Source: Xylanimonas cellulosilytica
GTDB taxonomy: Bacteria > Actinomycetota > Actinomycetes > Actinomycetales > Actinomycetaceae
Direction: 5' to 3'
Length of the DNA: 64,000 nucleotides
Assembly: GCA_001072465.1 (NCBI GenBank)
Contig: JVKM01000042.1
Span: 39,319-103,318, forward strand
Positions within the stretch are counted from its first letter, which is position 1; every line of letters begins with the position of its first letter. The notes under the pieces are model-generated. The model saw only the letters and a list, made by a program, of their open reading frames with translations, did no database searches and was not told the DNA's origin. Below are positions 53,800-62,022 of the stretch, piece after piece. The translations under genes and the position numbers were made by a program.

Positions 53800-55365
53800 A
53801 TGAAATTAGAGTTGCGGGGGATCACGAAGAGGTTTGGTCCCCTCATCGCCAACGACTCGATTGACTTAACGATCGAGGAAGGGCACATTCACGCCCTACT
53901 GGGAGAGAATGGCGCGGGTAAGTCCACGCTCATGAACGTCCTGTACGGGATGCACGCCCCCGACGAGGGGCAGATCCTCATTGACGGTGAACCCGTGACG
54001 TTCAAGGGCCCCGGAGACGCGGTTGCGGCGGGCATCGGCATGGTGCACCAGCACTTCATGCTCATCCCCGTCTTCACGGTCGCCGAGTCGATCGCCCTGG
54101 GCTTTGAGCCGACCGGTCCTGCCGGAATCATCAGTCGTGAGCGTGCCCGCCAGACGGTGCGCGAGGTCTCGGCGCGTTTCGGCTTCGACCTGGATCCCGA
54201 TGCCCTCATTGAGGATCTTCCGGTGGGCGCCCAACAGCGCGTGGAGATCGTCAAGGCCCTGTCGCGCCAGGCGAAGGTCCTCATTCTTGATGAGCCGACG
54301 GCGGTGCTGACCCCGCAGGAAACGGACGAGCTGATGACGATCATGCGTCAGCTCGCCGATGCCGGGACCTCGATCGTGTTTATCACCCACAAGCTGCGCG
54401 AGGTGCGTGCGGTGGCCGACGAGATCACGGTTATTCGCCGTGGTCGGGTCGTGGGGCACGCGTCCCCGAGCGATTCCGAGGCCTCGCTGGCCACGCAGAT
54501 GGTCGGGCGCGAGGTGCTGATGCGCGTGGAGAAGGATCCCGCGCGTCCCGCGGGTGGCGGCCTGGCCTTCGAGGACGTGTCCCTGCTGGGCGCGGGCGGC
54601 GTGCCGCTGCTCGACCACGTGTCTTTCGAGGTGCCCCGAGGCGAGATCCTCGCGGTCGCGGGAGTGCAGGGCAACGGTCAGACGGAGCTTGCCGAGGTGA
54701 TCCTGGGCCTGCAAACCCCCGACAGCGGGGTCATCCGCCTCGAAAATGCCGACATTACGCGCGCGAAGCCGCGCGAATCCCTGGACGCGGGCGTCGGCTT
54801 TATCCCCGAGGACCGTTCGACAGACGGCATCATCGCCTCGTTTTCGATCGCGGACAACCTGGTGCTCGACCAGTTCCGCTCCTCCTCCTTCTCAGCCGCG
54901 GGTTCCCTCAAGCGCGGCGCGATCGCACGCAACGCCCGCGAGAAGGAGAAGGAATACGACATCCGTCTGACGTCGATCGAGGACCCGGTCTCCTCCCTGT
55001 CGGGCGGCAATCAGCAGAAGGTCGTCGTCGCCCGCGAGATGTCGCGCGACCTGACGCTGCTGGTCGCGAATCAGCCCACGCGAGGCGTCGACGTCGGCTC
55101 GATCGAGTTCATTCACCGCAGGATCGTGGATGTGCGGGACCAGGGCTGCGCGGTCCTGCTCATCTCCTCGGAGCTCGACGAGGTCGTCTCACTGGCCGAC
55201 CGCATCGCCGTCATGTACCGCGGCCGCATCGTCGGCATCGTCCCGGCGGACACGGGCCGCGACGTCCTCGGCCTCATGATGGCCGGCGTCCCCCTGGACG
55301 AGGCCGTGGCGGCTTCCTCGGGATCCGCTGGGGACGCCGGGGCACCTCGAAAGGAGGAGCAATGA
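53800..55365 (+). CDS. Nucleoside ABC transporter ATPase (two domains)
   Basis: A 521-residue protein with two fused ABC ATPase domains, as in RbsA/NupO-type importers. The first has Walker A GENGAGKST (35-43), the variant signature LPVGAQQRVEIVKAL and Walker B VLILDEPTAVL. The second has the degenerate Walker A GVQGNGQTEL and a normal LSGGNQQKVVVARE signature. The degeneracy is usual in this class. The last four bases overlap the first permease. Confidence 0.95.
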   Translation: MKLELRGITKRFGPLIANDSIDLTIEEGHIHALLGENGAGKSTLMNVLYGMHAPDEGQILIDGEPVTFKGPGDAVAAGIGMVHQHFMLIPVFTVAESIALGFEPTGPAGIISRERARQTVREVSARFGFDLDPDALIEDLPVGAQQRVEIVKALSRQAKVLILDEPTAVLTPQETDELMTIMRQLADAGTSIVFITHKLREVRAVADEITVIRRGRVVGHASPSDSEASLATQMVGREVLMRVEKDPARPAGGGLAFEDVSLLGAGGVPLLDHVSFEVPRGEILAVAGVQGNGQTELAEVILGLQTPDSGVIRLENADITRAKPRESLDAGVGFIPEDRSTDGIIASFSIADNLVLDQFRSSSFSAAGSLKRGAIARNAREKEKEYDIRLTSIEDPVSSLSGGNQQKVVVAREMSRDLTLLVANQPTRGVDVGSIEFIHRRIVDVRDQGCAVLLISSELDEVVSLADRIAVMYRGRIVGIVPADTGRDVLGLMMAGVPLDEAVAASSGSAGDAGAPRKEEQ

Positions 55366-56501
55366 GCACGCGTACGAGTAACGGGCCGGGGATTGCGACC
55401 CGGGTCTTTGGCTCCCAGTGGTTTGTCTCGGTGCTGGCCGTCCTCATCGCCTTCGCGATCGGCGCGATCCTCATCGCGCTGTCGGGGGCGTCCGTGGTGG
55501 ACGCCTACTATGCGATGTTCCGTGGCTCCATCGTGGACCCGAACGCGGCGAACGCCGTTCGCATGATCAAGCCGCTGACGGACTCTCTCTTCTATTCGAT
55601 CCCGCTGATCATCTCGGGCCTGGGTCTGGCGCTCGGCTTCCGTGCCGGCCTGTTCAACATTGGTGGCAAGGGCCAGATCATCGTTGGAGCGCTCGCGGCT
55701 GTGTGGGTGGGCTTCGCTGTGAGCCTGCCGCCGGTCGTGCACACGCTGGTGGCCCTCCTCGTCGCGGTGATTGCGGGCGGCCTCTACGGCGGCATCGCGG
55801 GCGTTCTGAAGGCAAAGACGGGCGCGAACGAGGTGATCGTGACGATCATGCTCAACTCGATTGCGACGCTGGGCTTGGGATACACGCTCGCGCAGAAGGC
55901 GTGGCAGGTGCCCGGAACGAATCAGCCGGTGACACCCAAGGTTGCGGACAGTGCGGCTTTCGCGCGGCTCCTGCCCGCCCCCTTCAAGCTGCACGTCGGG
56001 TTCCTGGTTGCCCTGGTCGCCCTCGTCGCCTTCTGGTGGCTGATCGAGCGATCCACGCTGGGATTCCAGATCCGCGCGGTCGGTGCCAACGCGGCAGCCG
56101 CCCGCACGGCCGGTATCTCGGTCGAGCGCATCACGGCGATCACGATGGTCCTCTCGGGCGCGTTCCTCGGCCTGGCCGGGGCGAACGAGGCATTGGGGAC
56201 CATCGGGTACGTGTCGCGTGACGTCGCCGGTTCGATCGGCTTCGACGCGATCACGGTGGCACTCCTGGGCCGAAACAAGACGTGGGGAACCTTCGGTGCG
56301 GGGCTCCTCTTCGGCGCCTTCAAGGCGGGCGGTTACACGATGCAGGCCAAGGGCGTGCCGATCGACATGATCCTCATCCTGCAGTCGGTCATCGTTCTGC
56401 TGATCGCAGCGCCCGCCCTCGTGCGCTGGCTGTTCCGTCTGCCCGATGTCCGCGCGCTTGCGGCTAACACGCGAAAGGGGAACGCCGATGAGCACAAGTG
56501 A
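55362..56501 (+). CDS. Nucleoside ABC transporter permease 1
   Basis: A 379-residue membrane protein of the branched-chain/ribose-type permease superfamily with about nine spans. Family features include FRAGLFNIGGKGQIIVGALAA and VIVTIMLNSIATLG, and GFDAITVALLGRNKTWGTF near the C-terminus. ATG at 55362 follows AGGAG and overlaps the ATPase stop. It pairs with permease 2 to form the channel. Confidence 0.94.
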   Translation: MSTRTSNGPGIATRVFGSQWFVSVLAVLIAFAIGAILIALSGASVVDAYYAMFRGSIVDPNAANAVRMIKPLTDSLFYSIPLIISGLGLALGFRAGLFNIGGKGQIIVGALAAVWVGFAVSLPPVVHTLVALLVAVIAGGLYGGIAGVLKAKTGANEVIVTIMLNSIATLGLGYTLAQKAWQVPGTNQPVTPKVADSAAFARLLPAPFKLHVGFLVALVALVAFWWLIERSTLGFQIRAVGANAAAARTAGISVERITAITMVLSGAFLGLAGANEALGTIGYVSRDVAGSIGFDAITVALLGRNKTWGTFGAGLLFGAFKAGGYTMQAKGVPIDMILILQSVIVLLIAAPALVRWLFRLPDVRALAANTRKGNADEHK

Positions 56502-57768
56502 GTCCGGCGTGGTCACTCAGGTCGAGGCCAAGCGCTCCTGGAAGCTTCCCGGCATCTATGCGGCTGCCTGCGTGCTGCTCGTGGTCTTCGCGGTCGCTGC
56601 GCGAGGTGACATGACCCTGCGCCTGAACGACAAGTCGCAGTCCTACTCGATTCCCGACATCGTCACCGCGGGTGCTCCCATCGTGTGGGTGCTCGCCGCC
56701 CTGACGATCGCCATCACCGCATGGACGGTCGCGGCGACCCTGCGGCGCATCACCCAGCCCGAGTGGGCGCGCGTCGGCGGCATGGCCGTCGTCGGGCTGT
56801 CCACGATCCTGGGGTTCCTGTTCTACGCGGGCTCTGGGTCGTCGGGCGTCGTCACGCTGACCTCGACCCTGGTGTCCACCGTGGCGATCTCGACACCGCT
56901 GATCTTCGGCTCCCTCTCGGGTGTTATCTCGGAGCGCGTGGGCGTCGTCAACATCGCGATCGAGGGCGACCTCCTGGTGGGCGCCTTCGCGGGCGTCATG
57001 GCGGCCTCGTACTTCCAGACCCCCTACGCGGGCCTCGTCGCGGCTCCCCTCGCGGGTGCCCTCCTGGGGTCCCTCCTGGCCCTCTTCTCCGTCAAGTATG
57101 GGGTGGATCAGATCATCGTCGGCGTCGTCCTGAACGTCCTGGCCCTGGGCCTGACGACGTTCTTCTACGGCACGATCATGAAGGACGCTCCCGGAAGCCT
57201 GAACACCAACCAGTTCTCGCTGTCCGACATCAAGATTCCCGTCCTGTCGGAGATCCCGGTCATAGGCCCGGTTCTGTTCAACCAGTCGATCCTCGTCTAC
57301 CTCATGTACGCGGCCGTCATCGCCCTGGCCTTCTTCCTGTTCCGTTCCCGGTGGGGCCTGCGGCTACGGGCCTGCGGCGAGCACCCGCGCGCCGCCGATA
57401 CGGTGGGCATCAACGTGGGACGTACGCGCACCCTCAACACGATCCTGGGGTCGTCCTTCGCTGGCCTGGGCGGCGCGTTCTTCACGATCGGCTCCGGCCT
57501 GGCCTTTACGGACAACATTTCCGCGGGCAACGGCTACATCGCCTTGGCCGCCATGATCCTGGGCAAGTGGAACCCGCTGGGAGCTATGGGCGCGGCCGTC
57601 ATGTTCGGCTTCGCGCAGGCCCTGGCGCGCATGCTGCCCAACATCGAGCCCGCGATCCCCGCCGACCTCGTCTCGATGATCCCCTACGTGGTCACGATCG
57701 TGGCCGTCGCGGGATTCGTCGGCAAGTCGCGCGCACCGGCCGCTGAAAACATCCCCTACGTGAAGTGA
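56488..57768 (+). CDS. Nucleoside ABC transporter permease 2
   Basis: A 426-residue membrane protein, longer than permease 1, with about nine spans and an N-terminal extension of roughly 100 residues containing two extra hydrophobic stretches. Core features are SGVISERVGVVNIAIEGDLLVGAF and YIALAAMILGKWNPLGAMGAAVMFG. The ATG at 56488 follows AAAGGGG and overlaps permease 1 by 14 bases; the frame open to 56446 is not needed. Its stop overlaps the possible GTG start of cdd. Confidence 0.93.
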   Translation: MSTSESGVVTQVEAKRSWKLPGIYAAACVLLVVFAVAARGDMTLRLNDKSQSYSIPDIVTAGAPIVWVLAALTIAITAWTVAATLRRITQPEWARVGGMAVVGLSTILGFLFYAGSGSSGVVTLTSTLVSTVAISTPLIFGSLSGVISERVGVVNIAIEGDLLVGAFAGVMAASYFQTPYAGLVAAPLAGALLGSLLALFSVKYGVDQIIVGVVLNVLALGLTTFFYGTIMKDAPGSLNTNQFSLSDIKIPVLSEIPVIGPVLFNQSILVYLMYAAVIALAFFLFRSRWGLRLRACGEHPRAADTVGINVGRTRTLNTILGSSFAGLGGAFFTIGSGLAFTDNISAGNGYIALAAMILGKWNPLGAMGAAVMFGFAQALARMLPNIEPAIPADLVSMIPYVVTIVAVAGFVGKSRAPAAENIPYVK

Positions 57769-58232
57769 GAACCCGCATGGATCCAACAGACATTGACTGG
57801 GACGCCCTGCTGGCCGAGGCCATCGACGCGATGGAGCACGCGTACTGCCCCTACTCGAACTTCCCCGTGGGTGCCGCCGGCCTGACGGCGGACGGCTGGC
57901 TCGTCAGCGGCTGCAACGTCGAAAACGCCGGATACGGCGTCACCCTGTGCGCCGAGTGCGGCATGGTCTCCGACCTCATCCGCTCCGGCGGAGGATCCCT
58001 CGTCGCGGTTGTCGCCGTCAACGGCAACGAGGAGCCGGTGGCCCCGTGCGGGCGCTGCCGCCAGCTCATCTACGAGCACGGCGGGCCCTCCTGCCTGGTC
58101 CTCATGCCCGATGGCGTCGCGCCCATGACTGAGGTGCTGCCCGGCGCGTTTGGACCCCACGACCTGACGAGCGTCGCCCAGGCGGCCCCGGCCTCGTCGG
58201 AAGAGAAAGAAGGACACGATGGCTCTCTTTGA
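57765..58232 (+). CDS. cdd: Cytidine deaminase
   Basis: Hydrolytic deamination of cytidine and deoxycytidine. The 155-residue protein has AYCPYSNFPVGAAGL, the catalytic pair CAECGMVSDLI (zinc Cys plus Glu) and PCGRCRQLI with the other two zinc cysteines. The C-terminal ~20 residues are a Ser/Ala/Glu-rich tail. I list the GTG overlapping the permease stop (GTGA); the ATG at 57777 is an equally plausible start. It products feed DeoA, whose gene overlaps its end by 14 bases. Confidence 0.93.
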   Translation: MRTRMDPTDIDWDALLAEAIDAMEHAYCPYSNFPVGAAGLTADGWLVSGCNVENAGYGVTLCAECGMVSDLIRSGGGSLVAVVAVNGNEEPVAPCGRCRQLIYEHGGPSCLVLMPDGVAPMTEVLPGAFGPHDLTSVAQAAPASSEEKEGHDGSL

Positions 58233-59505
58233 TGCCGTTGACATCATCCGCGTCAAGCGCGACGGGGGAGTGCTCACCCCCGACCAGATCGACTGGACGA
58301 TCGACGCCTACACGAAGGGTGTCATCAAGGACGAGCAGATGGCCGCCCTGGCCATGGCGATTTTCCTGCGCGGCATGGACCGGGGCGAGATCGCCCGCTG
58401 GACGGACGCGATGATCCGCTCGGGCGCGCGCATGGATTTCTCCGGCATCGGCAAGCCGACCGCCGACAAGCACTCCACGGGCGGCGTGGGCGACAAGATC
58501 ACGCTGCCCCTGGCCCCGCTCGTCGCGTGCTTCGGGGTGGCTGTCCCGCAGCTGTCGGGCCGAGGCCTGGGGCACACGGGCGGCACCCTCGACAAGCTCG
58601 AGGCGATCCCCGGGTGGCGCGCGCAGCTGAGCAACGACGAGATCATGACCCAGCTGGGGCAGGGCTGCGGCGCGGTCATCTGCGCGGCGGGCTCGGGCCT
58701 GGCGCCCGCGGACAAGAAGCTCTACGCCCTGCGCGACATTACCTCGACCGTCGAGTCGATCGCGCTGATCGCCAGCTCCATCATGAGCAAGAAGATCGCC
58801 GAGGGCACGGGAGCCCTCGTCCTGGACGTCAAGGTCGGGTCGGGCGCCTTCATGAAGGACCTGGACGCCGCGCGCGAGCTCGCCCGCACGATGGTCGACC
58901 TCGGACGCGACGCGGGTGTTGCCACGCGCGCCCTCCTCACCGACATGTCTGTGCCGCTGGGTCGCAAGATCGGCAACGCCCTCGAGGTGGAGGAATCCGT
59001 CGAGGTCCTGGCCGGAGGCGGGCCCGCCGACGTCGTCGAGCTGACCTGCGAGCTCGCGCGCAACATGCTCGACCTCGCGGGGGTGCGCGATGCCGACGTG
59101 GAGGCCGCGCTGGCGGATGGGCGCGCGATGGACCGCTGGCGCGCGATGATCCGCGAGCAAGGCGGAGACCCGGACGCGCCGCTGCCGCGCGCCGCTCACA
59201 CCCACCAGGTCCTCGCCGAGGCAGGGGGAACCGTCGTGGGCATGGACGCCCTGTCCGTGGGCGTGGCCTCGTGGAGGCTGGGCGCTGGCCGCGCCGTCAA
59301 GGAGGATCCCGTGCAGGCGGGCGCCGGCATCGAGATCCACGCCAAGCCGGGCGAGCGCGTCGAGGCGGGCCAACCCCTGCTCACACTCCACACCGACGAC
59401 GAGTGGCGCATCGAGCGCGCCCTGGAGTCCCTCTCCGGCGCCATTGAGATCGCCGACGGGGTCACCCTCGAGCCGCGCAGCGTCGTCCTGGAGACGGTGT
59501 CCTAA
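58219..59505 (+). CDS. deoA: Thymidine / pyrimidine-nucleoside phosphorylase
   Basis: Phosphorolysis of (deoxy)uridine or thymidine to base and (deoxy)ribose-1-phosphate. The 428-residue protein shows FDAVDIIRVKRDGGVLT, the signature SGRGLGHTGGTLDKLE, the phosphate loop KHSTGGVGDK, and SSIMSKKIAEG and LDVKVGSGAFMK. Length and pattern fit both DeoA and Pdp; substrate breadth is undecided. GAAGGA precedes the ATG. Confidence 0.95.
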   Translation: MALFDAVDIIRVKRDGGVLTPDQIDWTIDAYTKGVIKDEQMAALAMAIFLRGMDRGEIARWTDAMIRSGARMDFSGIGKPTADKHSTGGVGDKITLPLAPLVACFGVAVPQLSGRGLGHTGGTLDKLEAIPGWRAQLSNDEIMTQLGQGCGAVICAAGSGLAPADKKLYALRDITSTVESIALIASSIMSKKIAEGTGALVLDVKVGSGAFMKDLDAARELARTMVDLGRDAGVATRALLTDMSVPLGRKIGNALEVEESVEVLAGGGPADVVELTCELARNMLDLAGVRDADVEAALADGRAMDRWRAMIREQGGDPDAPLPRAAHTHQVLAEAGGTVVGMDALSVGVASWRLGAGRAVKEDPVQAGAGIEIHAKPGERVEAGQPLLTLHTDDEWRIERALESLSGAIEIADGVTLEPRSVVLETVS

Positions 59506-59541
59506 CGGCGCAGCGGCGCGAGCGCACAGGGAGGAGGAAAC

Positions 59542-60525
59542 GTGGAACGGCGTGACGAACAGTCGATCGAGGCGGTCAAGCTCTACTACCAGCAGGGCCT
59601 CAGCCAGGCCGAGGTCGCCACGCGTATGGGCCTGTCGCGCCCCACGGTCGCCAAACTCCTCGCGCACGGCCGCGAGCGCGGCTTCGTCACCATCGAGATC
59701 CACGATCCGCGCGAGGACGCTTCGGAGATCGCCCTGCGGCTGGAGCAGCGCTTCGGACTGTCCTGCGCTCGCGTCGCCCACGGCACGGGCGCGACTGAGG
59801 ACGAGGCTATCGAGCAGGTCGGTCGCGTCGGTGCCGATGTCGTCACCCAGCTCGTGCGCGACGGCATGAGCGTGGGCATCTCGTGGGGGCGCACGATGAG
59901 TGCGCTCGCGGCCCACCTGACCCGCGCCCCGCGCGTGGGCGTGCGAGTCGTCCAGCTCAAGGGCGGGGCGTCTTTCTCCGAGAGGGCGACGCACGATTTT
60001 GAGATCATGCGTTCCTTCTGCGAGGCCTTCGGTGCGGAGCCGCGCTACCTGCCGCTGCCCGTTATTTTCCAGGACACCGCGATGCTCTCGATCGTGCGTC
60101 GTGACCGGTCTATCGAGCGCATCTTGGAGGAGGGACGCGGCGTGGACCTGGCGGTCTTCACGGTGGGGTCTCTCGGGCGCGAGGCCCTCTCGCTCAACCT
60201 TGGCCAGCTCGAGGACGACGAGGTGGAGGCGCTCCTGCGCGACGCGGTCGGGGACGCGTGCTCGCGATTTTTTACGCGCGAGGGCGGCGTCGCCCTGGCA
60301 TCGGTCGACCGCAGGACGGTTGGCATCACGCTTGACGATCTGCGCTCTCGCCCCGTGCGGGTGCTCGTGGCGGGCGGGCGCGTGAAAGCACAGGCGCTGG
60401 AAACGGCGCTGCTCATGGGGTTGGCCACGCATCTGGTGGTCGATCAGGACCTGGCCCTTGCGCTGCTGGAACGGCCGCGCGAGGAAATCCCGCGCGGGGT
60501 GCGAGATAACACCCCGGGCGGATGA
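59542..60525 (+). CDS. SorC/DeoR-type sugar-binding transcriptional regulator
   Basis: A 327-residue regulator with an N-terminal helix-turn-helix (YYQQGLSQAEVATRMGLSRPTVAKLL, about 15-40) and a sugar-phosphate-binding domain (about 55-320) with GMSVGISWGRTMSALA and AVFTVGSLG. Members near deo genes respond to deoxyribose phosphates. The GTG at 59542 follows GGAGGA. The motif TGACAAATGTTC, found before the importer and deoD, is the natural candidate site. Confidence 0.92.
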   Translation: MERRDEQSIEAVKLYYQQGLSQAEVATRMGLSRPTVAKLLAHGRERGFVTIEIHDPREDASEIALRLEQRFGLSCARVAHGTGATEDEAIEQVGRVGADVVTQLVRDGMSVGISWGRTMSALAAHLTRAPRVGVRVVQLKGGASFSERATHDFEIMRSFCEAFGAEPRYLPLPVIFQDTAMLSIVRRDRSIERILEEGRGVDLAVFTVGSLGREALSLNLGQLEDDEVEALLRDAVGDACSRFFTREGGVALASVDRRTVGITLDDLRSRPVRVLVAGGRVKAQALETALLMGLATHLVVDQDLALALLERPREEIPRGVRDNTPGG

Positions 60526-60576
60526 GAACATTTGTCAAAGTATTCATTGACACATTTCAATTGCACGGCATAGCCT
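60526..60576 (+). promoter_or_regulatory. deoD promoter with overlapping operator
   Basis: GAACATTTGTCA (60526-60537) equals the complement of 52518-52529. TGTCAA (60533-60538) and TTGACA (60547-60552) form an inverted repeat with eight bases between. TTGACA also serves as a consensus -35 with TAGCCT (60571-60576) 18 bases later. A repressor here would cover the -35. Confidence 0.6.
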
Positions 60577-60636
60577 TGCGACAAGGGTAAAGAAGCCTCG
60601 ACGGAGCCCCGGCTCCTCGACAACACAGGAGGACAC

Positions 60637-61344
60637 ATGCGCTCGACACCGCACATCAACCCCACCGCTCCCATCGCGCCGACGATCCTCCTGCCCGGAG
60701 ACCCGCTGCGCGCGAAGTTCATCGCCGAGACCTACTTGGAGGATGCGCAGCAGTTCAACGCGGTGCGCAACATGCTGGGCTATACCGGCACCTACCGGGG
60801 TACCCCGGTCTCTGTCATGGGCTCGGGCATGGGCATCCCCTCGATCTCGCTGTACGCCCACGAGCTGATCCACGAGTTCGGCTGCACCCGCCTCGTGCGC
60901 GTGGGCACCTGCGGCGCCCTGCAGCCCGGCGTCAACCTCTACGACGTGGTGGTCGCCCAGGCGGCCTGCTCGAACTCGGCGTTCCTGGACCAGTACCAGA
61001 TCCCGGGCTCCTACGCCCCGATCGGCTCCTTCCGCCTCATCGAGGACGTGGTGCGCCGCGCCCGCGAGGCTGACGTGCCGATCCACGTGGGCAACATCCT
61101 CTCCTCCGACACGTTCTACAACGCGAATCCGACCTTCAACGAGGCCTGGCAGCGCATGGGCGTGCTCGCGGTCGAGATGGAGTCCGCGGGCCTGTACGCC
61201 ACCGCCGCCCACGCTGGCGTCGAGGCCGTGGGTATCTTCACCGTCTCGGACTCCCTGGTGACGGGCGAGGCCACCGACGCCCAGGCGCGTCAGACGTCCT
61301 TTACCACCATGATGGAGCTGGCCCTGCCCCTGGCCCAGCTGTGA
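60637..61344 (+). CDS. deoD: Purine nucleoside phosphorylase, DeoD type
   Basis: Cleaves purine (deoxy)nucleosides to base and (deoxy)ribose-1-phosphate. The 235-residue protein has the hexameric-family features [40 protein letters not shown] and the substrate loop [16 protein letters not shown], plus SDSLVTGE with the catalytic Asp. AGGAGG precedes the ATG. It starts a new transcription unit with deoC and the phosphomutase. Confidence 0.95.
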   Translation: MRSTPHINPTAPIAPTILLPGDPLRAKFIAETYLEDAQQFNAVRNMLGYTGTYRGTPVSVMGSGMGIPSISLYAHELIHEFGCTRLVRVGTCGALQPGVNLYDVVVAQAACSNSAFLDQYQIPGSYAPIGSFRLIEDVVRRAREADVPIHVGNILSSDTFYNANPTFNEAWQRMGVLAVEMESAGLYATAAHAGVEAVGIFTVSDSLVTGEATDAQARQTSFTTMMELALPLAQL

Positions 61345-61364
61345 TGCGACAAGAAAGTAGTTCC

Positions 61365-62018
61365 ATGAACAAGCGTGACGTGGCCGCGATGATTGACCAC
61401 ACGATCCTCAAGCCCGAGGCCACCCAGGCGGACGTGGCCCGCATCGTCGAGGAGGGCGCCGCGGCTGGCACCTTCTCGGTGTGCGTGTCCCCCTCGATGC
61501 TGCCCCTCGACGTTCCCGAGGGATTGAAGGTTGCCTGCGTGGTCGGCTTCCCCTCGGGCGCGGTCAAGCCCCAGGTCAAGGCCTTTGAGGCCGCCCAGGC
61601 CGTCGCCGACGGCGCGGACGAGATCGACATGGTCATCAACATCGAGCTGGTCAAGGACGCGCGCCTCCACGAGCTCGAGGAGGAGATCGCGGCCGTGCGT
61701 CGCGTCGTCCCCGCCCCGCGTGTCCTCAAGGTCATCATCGAGTCCGCCGCCCTGACGGACGACGAGATCGTCGCCGCATGCACCGCCTCGGTGGCCGCGG
61801 GCGCGGACTTCGTCAAGACTTCGACGGGCTTCCACCCCGCGGGCGGTGCCTCGACCCACGCGGTCGCGCTCATGCGCGCCACGGTCGGCGACGCCCTGGG
61901 AGTCAAGGCCTCGGGCGGCATCCGCGACGCCGAGACCGCCCTGGCCATGATCGAGGCCGGAGCCTCCCGCCTGGGAGTGTCCGCAACCAACGCCATCCTG
62001 GCGGGACTGGAGGACTGA
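61365..62018 (+). CDS. deoC: Deoxyribose-phosphate aldolase
   Basis: Splits deoxyribose-5-phosphate into acetaldehyde and glyceraldehyde-3-phosphate. The 217-residue protein has [16 protein letters not shown], the proton-relay Asp in [17 protein letters not shown] and the Schiff-base lysine in FVKTSTGF (Lys about 151). The ATG at 61365 gives the usual N-terminus [13 protein letters not shown]; an upstream ATG at 61341 overlaps deoD. The phosphomutase follows after four bases. Confidence 0.95.
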   Translation: MNKRDVAAMIDHTILKPEATQADVARIVEEGAAAGTFSVCVSPSMLPLDVPEGLKVACVVGFPSGAVKPQVKAFEAAQAVADGADEIDMVINIELVKDARLHELEEEIAAVRRVVPAPRVLKVIIESAALTDDEIVAACTASVAAGADFVKTSTGFHPAGGASTHAVALMRATVGDALGVKASGGIRDAETALAMIEAGASRLGVSATNAILAGLED

Positions 62019-62022
62019 GACG

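Noticed and set aside
54640..54700. Broken Walker A in the second domain of the nucleoside ATPase as a sign of inactivation
   Set aside because: A degenerate second nucleotide-binding site is normal for RbsA/NupO-type fused ATPases.
58102..60531. An 809-codon antisense frame across deoA and the SorC-type gene
   Set aside because: It spans two well-supported genes and the spacer between them and is explained by GC-rich third positions.
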